Positions 51,901 to 58,500 of a stretch of 64,000 nt of DNA are shown here, piece after piece. Below the pieces are notes generated by a model. It searched no databases, was not told the DNA's origin, and saw only the letters and a program-made list of their open reading frames with translations. This DNA comes from Camarhynchus parvulus. Its lineage: Eukaryota > Chordata > Aves > Passeriformes > Thraupidae. The position numbers and the translations under genes are program-made. The first letter of the stretch is position 1; each line of letters opens with the position of its first letter. The DNA is taken from positions 83,658,546-83,722,545 of the forward strand of contig NC_044573.1 of the NCBI RefSeq assembly GCF_901933205.1, in the 5' to 3' direction.

Positions 51901-54900
51901 ACTGAACAGACCAAGTGACCTCAGTTACTTCTCATACAGCTTCCCCTCAAGGCCTTCACCTTGAGGCCATCCTTTGGACACTCTCTAATAGCTTAATATC
52001 TTTCTTACATTGTGGCACCCAAAACTGCACTCAATATTCAGGTGAGGCCAGTGCAGAGCAGAGTGGGACAATCCCTCCCTTGCCTGGGTGGTAATGCTGG
52101 GCCTGATGCCCCCCAGGACATGGTTGGCCCTCCTAGACCTGTATATTTGCATATGCAGTTTTGGAAAAATGCTAGCCAGGGTGAAATAGGTGGTGAAGGA
52201 GGTGGTTGATTAGAAAATTAGTGAGTTATGGACCATTTTATTCTGTTGGACACTATGGAGATGTGTTTGATATGTAAGGGATTGGTTCATGCTTGCACAC
52301 AGTGGCTGATCTTCAACCCTTGAAGGCAAATTTCAGGAACAATTTACTTGCCAGGAATCTCTTGGGCATGTCATCTTCTCCACAGTCTGTGACACCCTGG
52401 CAGCTGCACTCCTCAGCTCCTCAGTGTGAGCCCAGGGGGACAGAGCAGGCTGAGCACACTTCCTCCTCACACTCTGGCTCCCACTCTGGGCAGCTGGAAT
52501 CATGTGTAGGTCTTCAGTGGACTATGAAAGAAGAGACTAAGGAAGGAAATCACAGAAATTGTGGAAGGAATAATTTTTTTTTTGTCAAGAAACCTTTATC
52601 AGTGTGGAAGATTCCCAAAGCAACCATGGTCTACATTAAGATGCAAAGCCCTTCAAGTCCATATGGATGACAGCAGAATTTACTGTTTCTCTGAATCAAA
52701 AGCAGATTAATAAAGAGACCTAATTCTCTTAGCAAATCCACCTGCAATCACTTGTGCTAGGATGGCAAGTGATAACCCATTGTTTTTGCTTTTTGCGTGC
52801 TGGATGTTGGATGTGCTGTGTGTAATATACAATGCTAATTGTTTTCGAAATCCAGCTACTCAGCAGTGGGAACAGATACCTCATACGGACTGATGATATG
52901 GTTGAGACAGTTTATAATGACAAAGGAGAAATTATCAAAACCAAAGAACGGCGCCTTTTCATGTTAAATGATGTGCTGATGTGTGCAACAGTGAATATTC
53001 GGTAAGATTTCACTTACATTTTTTAGATGATCATTTGAACTTCAGATGGAAAAAAATGACACTTATTGAATTGCTTTTGTGCTGTTGTATTTACTGTGGC
53101 AAATGGTTTGTAGAAGTAGTCATAATAAAAGGATAACTAGCTTTGTTATAGCCCTCCAAATTGCTGGTTGATATTTGGAAGTTCTAGAGTAAATTTGTAA
53201 GAAAATTATTTCAGTTGGAGATTACAGGTAGAAATGCTCTGTAGCGTCTTGTTACTGCTATGTATTAGTGCTTAGTGGAATACAGGCATGCCCCAAGGTA
53301 AGACTTGCTTCTTTTCTTCCTTAAATTCAGACTGTAACACACACAGATTTGTAACTTGTCACAATTTGTAAATACCACCCTCTGCAAAGGAAACAACCTC
53401 CAACAAACAAACAAACAAACAAACAAAACAAAATCCATAATGGTAATGTGGGTTGCCAGAAAAAACCTGGAACTTGCTAACAAAGTTCCAGATGGGGAAG
53501 GGTTATTATCTCTGGGATCAAACATTGAAAGATTAAAGGTGAAATGCTTTGAAAAAAGCCTTTTTTTCATAGCTCCTTCTGTGCTTTTGTTGGCTGTAAC
53601 TATTACTGTTACTAAATGTCTGTGCATGCCAAGGTTTTGTTCGCATTCATATGTTGCTTGTATCATAAATTGTTTTATGTAATGGTACATTCTGACAAAG
53701 AAAATGTGGATTGTTAAAATCTTCCAAGAACAGCTTTTCTTAAGCATAATATGAGTCGATATCTTAATTCATTACTGAAATGTGAATCCTGTACATACAT
53801 TGCTAAGTGTATGGTTGCTTGGTCTCATGTCCATGTGAGTGAGAAGTGCCATGAAATAACTACACTTCAGAAAATTGAGAAGCTCATGTCAGTTATCCTG
53901 TGGTCCTTGCCTTCACAAATTCTTTACTTTCTTAGTAACACTTGAATATTGTTTTTCACTATTCATATTTTATCTTCTTTCATACCAGTAAAGTCTTGGA
54001 TTTTCTGTATTTGTACTTGAAGCAACAAAGTGCAGCCTGTTTTTGTTTTCCATTAAAACGCCAAAGTTAAAAGTTCATGATCATGCCAGGTCTCTGACCC
54101 TCTGAGAGTCATGCCCTCTGTAAAAGTATGGATCTTTTGCAAGCCATAGAAAATTCCTCTGTAACTAGTGGACCCTAGGCACCTGGGACATTTGAGTGTT
54201 CCTGCTTTGCAGAAGATAGATATTTTTGCAGGTGACACGACCCTCCGGTCTTTCTCTGCACACAGCATAGATGACCAGCAGGAGCTGGTGGCCTGTCTCT
54301 GAAGTAACAGCAGTTGGATGGGGTGGATGCTATCCCTAGTAACTGAACAACTGTGTCCTGCCTTGTTTTTTTTTTTTTTTTGTTACTTCTGAGCTAGGTC
54401 AAGAATTTATAAATATTTGCTTAAGTTGTGGCAGTTGCGTTCTTTGTTCATACTTGCTTCCTCATTGAAACAAAAGTCTGTGTTGCAGATAGGTAGCTGA
54501 CTAGCTGAATTCCAGCATTTAGTTACTGTTCCCAATAAGTGCATTTTGCTGATTTCTCTCAAGCAGTTGACTTCTGGATTTCAGTCATTCTTTTTGTGAA
54601 ATAAACCTTTTTTGTTCACTTTATCATCTCTTTTGTCCTTTATAATAAATATTTGTTACATGTTGAATAGGAATAAGGGAATGAAGGAAACTAAGTAAAA
54701 TTAGTATTGATGTCATTTCTATTCCTAATGAGCTTCCTCAGTGTGCTCTTTCCTGTGAAATGCCTGTTGTGATGCACACTTCTTAAGCAGCAGCTCAGGC
54801 AGGATTACTCTTGGAAGCTGCAGCAGTTGCAGAGGTCTGCTATACAGAACAGTCTGGGCTGTGGGGCTTGGCAGAAATGTTGGTTTGTCAGCCCTTCAGT

Positions 54901-55510
54901 TGTCCTTCCTTTTGCCAGCAGTCATTCAAAGGTTCCATCATCTCTACTTCCCTAAACATAGCAGTTACGGCCCAAAAAGAAGTGTTTGAAAAAAATCAGG
55001 AAAATGTGAAGCCAAAGTATAATCCCAAGCACTTGTGTTAGGATTTCAGAATGCACATTGATCTTAAAAGATGGTCATTTATGTTTTGCTGTAGAAGTGT
55101 GAGGACTGTTGTTGGCAGTCCTGTGGTGCTTGTAGACAAGATTATCTGCACCTGTATGGCTGCTCTTTGCATGCTGGGAAAGGTCAGTTGCAAAAGTCAG
55201 CCTGATGCATGTATTTGTTTCAAGTTGTGCACTGTACTCAGGCTGATAAACAGCAGATTTTAGAAGCTAAAATAATAAATAGTATGCCCTGAAACACAGT
55301 TGCTTGTCACAGCAATAATTTGTGCATCTTCCAGCTCTTCCTATGAAAGCAGTGGCACCATGACAACTGGCCAGAGGTATTTACTGAAGTGGAGTGTACC
55401 ACTGGGACAAGTGGACGTCATAGAGTATGGCAGCAGTGAGGGCCAAGGAGACAACTGCAGGTTCCCACCCCAGCTCCCTGCTGAAAATGTGATCATTAAC
55501 TCTAAGCCAA
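9943..55510 (+). CDS. ARHGEF10: ARHGEF10, Rho guanine nucleotide exchange factor 10 (17 coding exons, 3' incomplete)
   Basis: This is a spliced gene encoding a Dbl-family exchange factor that loads GTP on RhoA-type GTPases. Family knowledge links it to RhoA/B/C activation, myelination and nerve conduction, and vesicle traffic. Joined CDS: 9943-9982, 25726-25896, 28018-28308, 29203-29266, 30434-30513, 31647-31703, 34279-34442, 37611-37727, 38889-39003, 41426-41538, 45172-45249, 45474-45653, 46921-47037, 48848-48940, 50327-50497, 52856-53001, 55335-55510. That is 2173 nt, about 724 residues, with every junction keeping frame and GT-AG ends. Predicted layout: acidic stretch about residues 23-45, YDDV motifs at Y222 and Y239, coiled coil about 290-350, DH about 405-600, PH-like from about 618. 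Residue strings such as [21 protein letters not shown] and [10 protein letters not shown] match my memory of vertebrate ARHGEF10. The C-terminal half lies outside the window. Identity is very secure; single splice edges could differ by a few bases. Confidence 0.96.
11545..11765 (+). mobile_element. CR1 LINE 3' end
   Basis: The segment from 'atgctctcagacacatga' (11660-11677) through 'gtgcagagccaggagtggga' (11698-11717) to 'gatgagccttatgggtccct' (11722-11741) and the terminal ATTCTGTGATTT matches the 3' UTR of an avian CR1 subfamily. It is 5'-truncated as usual, in the same direction as the gene. The left edge near 11545 is approximate. Confidence 0.85.
14508..14628 (+). repeat. A/C-rich low-complexity tract
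   Basis: About 120 bases almost free of G and poor in T, made of A-runs separated by CC or CCC (for example AAAAAACCCAAACCC). Similar tracts occur at about 29744-29812 and 36168-36295. No longer repeat unit is evident. Confidence 0.85.
17420..17441 (+). repeat. Poly(T) tract
   Basis: A T-run interrupted by one G (TTTTTTTGTTG then about 17 T) in intronic sequence, followed directly by GAGGTAAAAC. It may be the reverse-strand tail of an old retrocopy, but no element is recognisable next to it. Confidence 0.6.
19246..19638 (-). mobile_element. Endogenous retrovirus solo LTR, minus orientation
   Basis: Read on the minus strand it begins TGTAGGGGG at 19638, has a TATAAAA box (19484-19490 on the plus strand as TTTTATA), and runs through sequence I recognise as an avian ERV LTR (the 'gagttgcatgcagctgagcc' stretch at 19561-19580). 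No internal viral genes flank it. The distal end near 19246 is a guess based on a TG/CA terminus, and I found no convincing target-site duplication. Confidence 0.6.
21576..21969 (-). mobile_element. Endogenous retrovirus solo LTR (ERVK-like), minus orientation, with TSDs
   Basis: On the plus strand it runs from TGTGACGGTG (21576) to TGCAACA (21969), about 394 bp. On the minus strand it has a CCAAT-type element and an AATAAA polyadenylation signal (plus TTTATT near 21650) close to the 3' end, so U3-R-U5 is read on minus. CTCAAA (21570-21575) and CTCAAG (21970-21975) form a 6-bp target duplication with one mismatch, the length expected of class II (ERVK) integrations. I associate this LTR type with passerines. 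No viral coding sequence is left. Confidence 0.8.
25726..25896 (+). CDS. ARHGEF10: ARHGEF10 coding exon 2 (acidic segment)
   Basis: The acceptor TTTCTGCACAG ends at 25725 and the donor GTAAGT starts at 25897. It is 171 nt with phase 1 at both ends, so it is frame-neutral. It encodes an acidic block ([20 protein letters not shown]) followed by [24 protein letters not shown] is a signature I recognise from vertebrate ARHGEF10. The region is probably disordered and belongs to the N-terminal part reported to restrain exchange activity. Confidence 0.93.
25897..28017 (+). other. ARHGEF10 intron between coding exons 2 and 3
   Basis: 2.1 kb of intron. A purine-rich run (GGAAGGAAGAAAGAGAAAG, about 26249-26267) is the only low-complexity feature noticed. 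The open frame at 26568-26948 sits in a slightly GC-richer part and shows no family resemblance. I recognise no repeat or gene. Confidence 0.7.
28018..28308 (+). CDS. ARHGEF10: ARHGEF10 coding exon 3 (Pro/Ser-rich)
   Basis: The acceptor is TTTCAACTAAAG (AG at 28016-28017), a non-CAG but usable site; the donor is GTACTG at 28309. It is 291 nt, frame-neutral, and the largest coding exon here. It encodes a low-complexity Pro/Ser segment with [10 protein letters not shown] and a hydrophobic stretch, [19 protein letters not shown], then a run ending SVDEE. The [12 protein letters not shown] string matches ARHGEF10 orthologues. No folded domain is evident. Confidence 0.93.
28309..29202 (+). other. 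ARHGEF10 intron between coding exons 3 and 4
   Basis: 0.9 kb of AT-rich intron. The open frame at 28469-28711 is a chance frame with no family resemblance. Nothing else recognised. Confidence 0.7.
29203..29266 (+). CDS. ARHGEF10: ARHGEF10 coding exon 4
   Basis: This short 64-nt exon lies between acceptor CTACTTGGCAG (ends 29202) and donor GTGATT (29267). It encodes [21 protein letters not shown] and the first two bases of a Ser codon. It is weakly conserved linker sequence; support comes from the splice sites and from the phase, which both neighbours require. Confidence 0.85.
29480..30115 (-). mobile_element. Possible decayed CR1 fragment, interrupted
   Basis: Two short blocks resemble reversed CR1 3' sequence: about 29575-29630 (the 'ctccaaggatggaggtgctg' stretch at 29597-29616) and about 30005-30060 (the 'gcctcaccagcaccaggtgg' stretch at 30039-30058, like the CR1 'gcggcctcaccagtgc' segment). 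The part between is not recognisable. Weak, memory-based call. Confidence 0.35.
29744..29812 (+). repeat. A/C-rich low-complexity tract
   Basis: Alternating A-runs and C-runs (AAAACAAAAAAAGGCCCC and onward), with one GG and little T until about 29798. Same style as the tracts at 14508 and 36168. Confidence 0.75.
30434..30513 (+). CDS. ARHGEF10: ARHGEF10 coding exon 5
   Basis: The acceptor is TTTTTCAAG (ends 30433) and the donor GTAAGT (30514). It is 80 nt, changing phase from 2 to 1. It encodes [19 protein letters not shown] and then ANTAWME; the [13 protein letters not shown] core is strongly conserved in ARHGEF10. Confidence 0.93.
30651..30735 (+). repeat. 48-bp tandem duplication with AATAAA cluster
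   Basis: AGCTGTAGAACATTCAACAG starts at 30651 and again at 30699, period 48; the second copy is partial. AATAAA hexamers lie at 30672-30677, 30687-30692 and 30722-30727, 160-215 nt past the exon 5 donor. Confidence 0.9.
31333..31370 (+). repeat. 19-bp tandem duplication
   Basis: TTTGTGCATTATTGCAATA (31333-31351) is followed at once by TTTGTGCATTATTACCATA (31352-31370), with two mismatches. Probable replication slippage. Confidence 0.9.
31475..31600 (-). mobile_element. CR1 LINE 3' end, minus orientation
   Basis: 'atttcagttggagaggacct' (31477-31496) and 'gtccaaatgcctcttagata' (31561-31580) match the reverse complement of the 3' end of an avian CR1 subfamily. It is about 125 bp, opposite to the gene, and ends some 50 bp before the exon 6 acceptor. 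Confidence 0.75.
31647..31703 (+). CDS. ARHGEF10: ARHGEF10 coding exon 6 (first YDDV motif)
   Basis: This 57-nt exon (19 codons, phase 1 at both ends) encodes [19 protein letters not shown]. The acceptor TTGATTTTAG is good. The donor GTTTGA (31704) is poor because T replaces the purine at +3. The motif E-V-I-Y-D-D-V is repeated as E-M-I-Y-D-D-V in exon 7, suggesting an ancient exon or motif duplication and a possible phosphotyrosine docking pair. Skipping the exon would leave the frame intact. Confidence 0.92.
31704..34278 (+). other. ARHGEF10 intron between coding exons 6 and 7
   Basis: 2.6 kb of AT-rich intron; no repeat, RNA or coding feature recognised. It begins with the weak donor GTTTGA. 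Confidence 0.7.
34279..34442 (+). CDS. ARHGEF10: ARHGEF10 coding exon 7 (second YDDV motif, acidic/Ser-rich)
   Basis: The acceptor AATTCTTGCAG ends at 34278 and the donor GTATGT starts at 34443; the exon ends in phase 0. It encodes [20 protein letters not shown], then [20 protein letters not shown] and [15 protein letters not shown]. This block is near-identical to mammalian ARHGEF10 as I remember it, so it is one of the best-conserved non-catalytic parts. Confidence 0.96.
36168..36295 (+). repeat. A/C-rich low-complexity tract
   Basis: About 125 bases of A-runs with CAA, CC and CCC spacers, including three ACA-type triplets (AACAACAACAAC) and repeated AAAAACC. Its complement is a long T/G-rich run on the other strand. 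Frames through it are Lys/Gln/Thr-rich artefacts. Confidence 0.9.
37377..37445 (+). other. Candidate unannotated 69-nt in-frame exon of ARHGEF10
   Basis: A strong acceptor (CCCCTGTCTTTACAG, ends 37376) opens a GC-rich stretch that stays open in the phase set by exon 7 (phase 0). A weak donor, TCA followed by GTGATA at 37446, would give exactly 23 codons starting [20 protein letters not shown]. Without that donor the frame meets a TGA at 37464. Inference only; I do not recall this peptide in known ARHGEF10 isoforms. Confidence 0.25.
37442..37492 (+). repeat. 17-bp tandem repeat, three copies
   Basis: CTCAGTGATAGTTTTCC at 37442-37458 and 37459-37475, with a third copy at 37476-37492 differing by one base (GCTTT for GTTTT). 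It sits about 120 bp before the exon 8 acceptor. Confidence 0.95.
37611..37727 (+). CDS. ARHGEF10: ARHGEF10 coding exon 8 (coiled coil, first half)
   Basis: The acceptor TATACACTGTAG ends at 37610 and the donor GTAGTG starts at 37728; it is 39 codons, phase 0-0. It encodes [20 protein letters not shown] and then [12 protein letters not shown]. Leu spacing and dense Lys/Glu indicate a coiled coil. In ARHGEF10 this N-terminal region is reported to bear on negative regulation of the GEF. Confidence 0.96.
37728..38888 (+). other. ARHGEF10 intron between coding exons 8 and 9
   Basis: 1.2 kb of ordinary AT-rich intron; one short T-run near 38332-38343. Nothing else recognised. Confidence 0.7.
38889..39003 (+). 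CDS. ARHGEF10: ARHGEF10 coding exon 9 (coiled coil, second half)
   Basis: The acceptor ATCTTGCAG ends at 38888 and the donor GTATAT starts at 39004. Its 115 nt encode [20 protein letters not shown] and [18 protein letters not shown]. It continues the helix of exon 8 and ends in a basic Ser-rich tail ([11 protein letters not shown]), a plausible lipid- or kinase-contact segment. Strong orthology to ARHGEF10. Confidence 0.96.
39004..41425 (+). other. ARHGEF10 intron between coding exons 9 and 10
   Basis: 2.4 kb. A 581-bp ERVL-type solo LTR (39326-39906) occupies the first third. The remainder, including the open frame at 40614-40988, shows no recognisable family. Confidence 0.75.
39326..39906 (-). 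mobile_element. Endogenous retrovirus solo LTR (avian ERVL type), minus orientation
   Basis: On the minus strand it starts at 39906 with TGCTGATTTTGACTGGGG and runs through 'tagaattaattttcttcaca', then a stretch equivalent to 'cttttctgcttttcatactg' (39750-39769), a TATATAAA-type box (plus TTTATATATGG, 39639-39649), and ends near 39326 in a CCCAGCCAGCAGCC-containing terminus (plus strand). This order matches the widespread avian ERVL LTR that I know. The flanks AGAGA and TAGTT do not match, so the target duplication has decayed or the ends are slightly off. No viral genes remain. Confidence 0.85.
41426..41538 (+). CDS. ARHGEF10: ARHGEF10 coding exon 10 (linker before DH)
   Basis: The acceptor ATTTATTTGTAG ends at 41425 and the donor GTAGTA starts at 41539. 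It encodes [20 protein letters not shown] and then [12 protein letters not shown]. The NLFIDVDC and MPEGLSQQQ strings are typical of ARHGEF10 just upstream of the DH fold. Confidence 0.95.
42490..43520 (+). mobile_element. CR1 LINE ORF2 fragment (reverse transcriptase region), decayed
   Basis: In order along CR1 ORF2: 'gaatggagttaggaaagcca' (42580-42599), 'gggaccagatgggatggatg' (42868-42887), 'ggcctcacctcagtcccaac' (42992-43011), a segment equal to 'gggtggactgtgaggtgg' near 43221-43242, and 'gatgccaaactggaggggtg' (43391-43410). These correspond to the CR1 RT region. Internal deletions and many stops make it a pseudogene. The element's 3' end is missing. Confidence 0.75.
44787..44880 (-). mobile_element. 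CR1 LINE 3' end, minus orientation
   Basis: 'ggaatatcctgatttggaag' (44789-44808), 'gctcagctcctggccctgca' (44827-44846) and 'caggacagcccta' (44847-44859) match the reversed 3' UTR of the same CR1 type as at 11545. About 95 bp survive. Confidence 0.85.
45172..45249 (+). CDS. ARHGEF10: ARHGEF10 coding exon 11 (DH domain start)
   Basis: The acceptor TTTCAACAG ends at 45171 and the donor GTACCT starts at 45250; 26 codons, phase 0-0. It encodes [20 protein letters not shown] followed by LKRILE. The E-x-x-Y-V-x-x-L pattern is conserved region 1 of Dbl-homology domains, which contacts the GTPase switch I. Confidence 0.97.
45474..45653 (+). CDS. ARHGEF10: ARHGEF10 coding exon 12 (DH domain)
   Basis: It follows an intron of only 224 nt. 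The acceptor TTTTTCCACAG ends at 45473 and the donor GTAAGC starts at 45654; 60 codons, phase 0-0. It encodes [20 protein letters not shown], then a segment with IFxxIxEIxxxH-type character ([16 protein letters not shown]) and [16 protein letters not shown], the DH helices around conserved region 2. Confidence 0.97.
45654..46920 (+). other. ARHGEF10 intron between coding exons 12 and 13
   Basis: 1.3 kb of intron. No repeat, RNA or coding feature recognised. Confidence 0.7.
46921..47037 (+). CDS. ARHGEF10: ARHGEF10 coding exon 13 (DH domain)
   Basis: The acceptor TTCTTTTCAG ends at 46920 and the donor GTTAGT starts at 47038; 39 codons, phase 0-0. It encodes [20 protein letters not shown] and then [15 protein letters not shown]. 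The Y-x-x-Y-V-N-N-F element is the usual middle helix of a DH domain. Confidence 0.97.
47038..48847 (+). other. ARHGEF10 intron between coding exons 13 and 14
   Basis: 1.8 kb of AT-rich intron with no recognised feature. The small frames here (for example 47659-47871) have no family resemblance. Confidence 0.7.
48848..48940 (+). CDS. ARHGEF10: ARHGEF10 coding exon 14 (DH conserved region 3)
   Basis: The acceptor CTTGCATTGCAG ends at 48847 and the donor GTAAAT starts at 48941; 31 codons, phase 0-0. It encodes [20 protein letters not shown] then [20 protein letters not shown] is the family form of the conserved DH motif L-K-P-x-Q-R-x-x-R, part of the Rho-binding surface. Confidence 0.97.
48941..50326 (+). 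other. ARHGEF10 intron between coding exons 14 and 15
   Basis: 1.4 kb. The open frame at 49362-49709 lies in a GC-richer part but shows no recognisable domain. Nothing else identified. Confidence 0.65.
50327..50497 (+). CDS. ARHGEF10: ARHGEF10 coding exon 15 (end of DH domain)
   Basis: The acceptor TTACCCCTCAG ends at 50326 and the donor GTAAGG starts at 50498; 57 codons, phase 0-0. It encodes [20 protein letters not shown], then [20 protein letters not shown] and [16 protein letters not shown]. This is the final long DH helix leading to the PH-like domain. Confidence 0.97.
50648..50698 (+). repeat. 26-bp tandem duplication
   Basis: GAGATATGACCTGCCTCTGG (from 50648) recurs as GAGATGTCACCTGCCTCTGG (from 50674), with small differences; the second copy ends near 50698. 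Confidence 0.85.
51637..52150 (-). mobile_element. CR1 LINE 3' region, minus orientation (best-preserved copy here)
   Basis: On the plus strand it opens with 'tatcacagaatcagctgagt' (51637-51656) and 'tggaagggacccacacagat' (51658-51677), the reversed CR1 terminus. It continues without large gaps through 'ctgttccagtgcccaaacac' (51803-51822) and 'ctccacactgaacagacc' (51895-51912) to 'aggacatggttggccctcct' (52115-52134), the end of the RT region. It is 5'-truncated at about 52150, about 510 bp, and probably the youngest CR1 in the window. Confidence 0.92.
52856..53001 (+). CDS. ARHGEF10: ARHGEF10 coding exon 16 (PH-like domain start)
   Basis: The acceptor CGAAATCCAG ends at 52855 and the donor GTAAGA starts at 53002; it ends in phase 2. 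It encodes [20 protein letters not shown], then [19 protein letters not shown]. The [12 protein letters not shown] segment is the beta3-beta4 region of GEF PH domains. Confidence 0.97.
53402..53430 (+). repeat. (CAAA)n microsatellite
   Basis: About six uninterrupted AACA/CAAA units followed by AACAAAATCC. Likely length-polymorphic. Confidence 0.9.
54366..54381 (+). repeat. Poly(T) run
   Basis: Sixteen or so T between CTTG and GTTACTTC. Simple repeat; no element recognised beside it. Confidence 0.85.
55335..55510 (+). CDS. ARHGEF10: ARHGEF10 coding exon 17 (PH-like domain, last exon seen)
   Basis: The acceptor TGCATCTTCCAG ends at 55334 and the donor GTAAGT starts at 55511. Its 176 nt take phase 2 to phase 1. 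It encodes [20 protein letters not shown], then [14 protein letters not shown] and a variable loop ending [15 protein letters not shown] is an ARHGEF10 signature. No downstream exon with matching phase and family sequence was found before the window ends. Confidence 0.96.
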
Positions 55511-58500
55511 GTAAGTGACAGGAGTTACTGACTTTTACAGACTACTTTGATAAAATCCATATTTGAAATTCAGTGGGCTACTGAAAACAAAGGAAAGCAT
55601 TTTGTTGGTGAAGATTTCTGTAACACGAAGAATAGTAAAGCCTCTTTCTTTGGAAACTGAGAATGCATAAAGTGACAGCCAGGCTCCTGCCTTGCAACAT
55701 GAATTACTTGTATTTGTCATAGATTAGAATTTTATGCATGAATGAGTAAAGAGTTCTAAAGCATGAGAGAGTGCTGATATGCAAAAATGGGGGTTTGATG
55801 TGGTGCACCAGTGGTCTTGTGGTCGCTGGTTCTGCCTTTGTTCTTTATCCCACAGTTAGAGCAAAGAAGTTTCTCTCAATGAAGATGACCAAGCCACCCT
55901 GTTGCAGTGATTAAGAGTCTGGACACAAGTGGTTACTGCAGGGTAGACTTTATTCACTTCTTTCAAGCCCATGGTATCTTGCCCTTCAAACTTGTGCTTC
56001 AGAAAAAACATTAATGAATGTTTTTGAAACTATATGTTAATAGATAATTTCCTCCTAGCCTCTCTCCAAAAATGACCTCAAGCTCTGAAGTTTACAAATT
56101 CTTCTGTGCTGTTTAATCCCCCCTACACATCTGCCAACTGCTTTTAAGAGAAATTTGAATTTTAAGACTTTGCTTGTTAGCTAGACTTTCAATATAAGGA
56201 GTTATTTTTATGTCCTGTTTATTGCCTAAATATTGTAATATGAAATGCATTCAATATCTCTAGATTGTAATTTGATTCCTATTCATGGATTATAATTCAC
56301 ATGGATTTCAGTCTAGTAGCTTTAGGCATTATTTCACATTACATTTATTTAATATTGCACTCTTGGCTTAATGAATTTTCTCACAGTTGTGCTATGAGGA
56401 GGCATAAATGCTACAGCATCAGTGTAGCATTTACTACCCCCTGTATTCTCCAGGATGGCTTTTGTCAGGTCTTCCTGCTCCTCCTTTTGTAAATAGCTAC
56501 AGAAAATTTTATGGGCACTTATGTCTTTATTTCAAGAATGACTTAATTCTTGTAACTCCTTTTAAGCAATAAGGGAATACTTGGAGAATGACATTAAAGC
56601 CTTTATCTTATCATTTACCAGCTGCTGTATGCATAACCCTGAGAGAACTATATAAATAAGTCTATTTCTTAGAATTGGGGGTCCCTTTTGTAGGTGAGTG
56701 TGGGAGGAACAGATTGTTGAATATTCCTACTATGATTTTGTGCTACAGTTTCACAGCTGATAAGACCAAATCCTTGCATGTCAGCAGAGTCATATGGGGA
56801 AGAAAAGCATGAAGGGAGAAACAAAAACTCCTTACCAAAAATTCATGTAGAACTTATTTGAACCTCTTGGCTTTTGAGGTTTTATGTTTGGTGACAAAAT
56901 CACACAAAAAAGAAATTACTTTGTACATCATTTGCAAATCAACCTTCAGGTTAAATGATACTCTGTAGGTAAAATGTGAGCTGAAGTAATTTTTCTCTTG
57001 TTAAGCTCTGTTATATTAATTCAGTCTTCTAATAAAAAGGATTAAAAGATAAGAAATAAAAAGGATTTGAAGGATACTGGGTATACTGAAAAAAACCCTC
57101 CTTCTGGTTTAATCAAACTTTCCTGGAAAATTATCCAATTAAATAGAATATAAACAATCATGAAGGAGGAACATCATAGCCTTGTTTTTGCACATACTAC
57201 TGTGTTTGCGCTAGCTGTTACTCTGAATGCAGAGTTGTTTGAACTGGCTTTTATAGACAAGTCTGAATACACACCTAATTGTTAATTTGGTAGTTAGTTT
57301 TTCTGTAAAGTTGTCTCCTTAGTTCCAGTTTAAGTTGGCTGCTAAAGATTACAGAAGCTCAGAAAGCACAGCCCTCCTGCAGAGGGACGGACTGGTAAGA
57401 CTGTGTGTACTGGTTCAGGGTTGCTTCTTATTTGCGCCCACCAAGTTGCTGCATTTTGTAGTTGATGATGGCATGATCTTTAATACGGTAGTACCACATT
57501 GTTAATGAGACTACTGGCTGTTTACTACAAGTTGCAGAGTGGTAACAGCGAAATCCTATCTACTCTGCTTGAAATTTCATATCTTTGCAGTCATCATAAA
57601 ATTATGTCTCCCTCTGTTTTCAAAGTATACAATGAAATCCCAGTGGCCTCATAGTATGTGGTTTTGATAAAATACAGTGATCAAGAACAGTTTGAGATGC
57701 TGCAGGCAAAATCCTGAGACATAAAACCATTTTTCAGACCTGATTTTCAGTTTACCTATCCAGTTTGTGGGTACTGAAAAGATACAGAATAATGGTGATT
57801 CCGTGTAAGTAGTACATTAAGTAGTAGAGGGATTACCTCTTGTATTTCTGGAAGACTGAGAATAGTTGGTTAGTATCTGCCACATGCTAGGCTGAGTCTT
57901 TGACTCCTGTAAGGTTGGTATTCTGACATTGCTGCTGTGATTAGCAAGGATTCTTGATGGATTCAGGTTGTGTTCTTGCAAGGATTACTGGTTATTAGTT
58001 ACATTTCCCTTATCATGGCACTTTTTTCTCCACCAAAACCTTTTGTGTGAGTAGGTAGCTGTCACAATTGTATCTTACTGCTTATTTTTGAGCAAATGCA
58101 ATTGGTGCTTCCAGTTTTCTATGATGTTGCAAGAAAAGGTAGTTTAGTCTAAAGACACAAATTTTACTTTGGGTGCTGAATTAATAGTTAAATTTGAATT
58201 AATCTTGTACAGCCTGTAATATGCAACTGAAAGGTTGAAAATTTTTATGAGTATATATAAATCAAAGACATGCTTCAGTACTGTTCTAGGATGAAAAGGC
58301 AAGGACTGTGTGAACTTAGTTTTCACTTGGCAAAATCATCAATGGGCAGTTTTCTACCCCATTGAGCTTTGTTCAGCAGTCTTTTGTCTCTGGATTCTAC
58401 AGAAGAACACATTTAGGTGCTGTTTTTTGGTTTTAAGCCATTTGTATTTTGGTAGGAAAAACTCTGTGGCCTGAGGGTGTATGGGGCAAAGCAGGAACAT

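Larger units (their letters stand above)
50498..52855 (+). other. ARHGEF10 intron between coding exons 15 and 16
   Basis: 2.4 kb. It holds a 26-bp tandem duplication (50648-50698) and a well-preserved minus-strand CR1 3' end (51637-52150). The GC-richer part at 52370-52500 is unassigned. Confidence 0.75.
53002..55334 (+). other. ARHGEF10 intron between coding exons 16 and 17
   Basis: 2.3 kb. It contains a CAAA microsatellite (53402-53430) and a 16-nt T-run (about 54366-54381). The minus-strand frame 53265-53747 passes through the microsatellite and has no family resemblance. Confidence 0.75.

Noticed and set aside
53265..53747. 160-codon minus-strand open frame
   Set aside because: It runs through the CAAA microsatellite, where the reverse strand gives a Phe/Val/Cys/Leu run, and has no recognisable family. 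Chance frame.
57329..57394. Exon-like segment with acceptor TTAGTTCCAG and donor GTAAGA after ARHGEF10 exon 17
   Set aside because: In the required phase it reads Ile then TAA at once, and it does not resemble the expected continuation of the PH-like domain. It could be a poison exon, but nothing else supports that.
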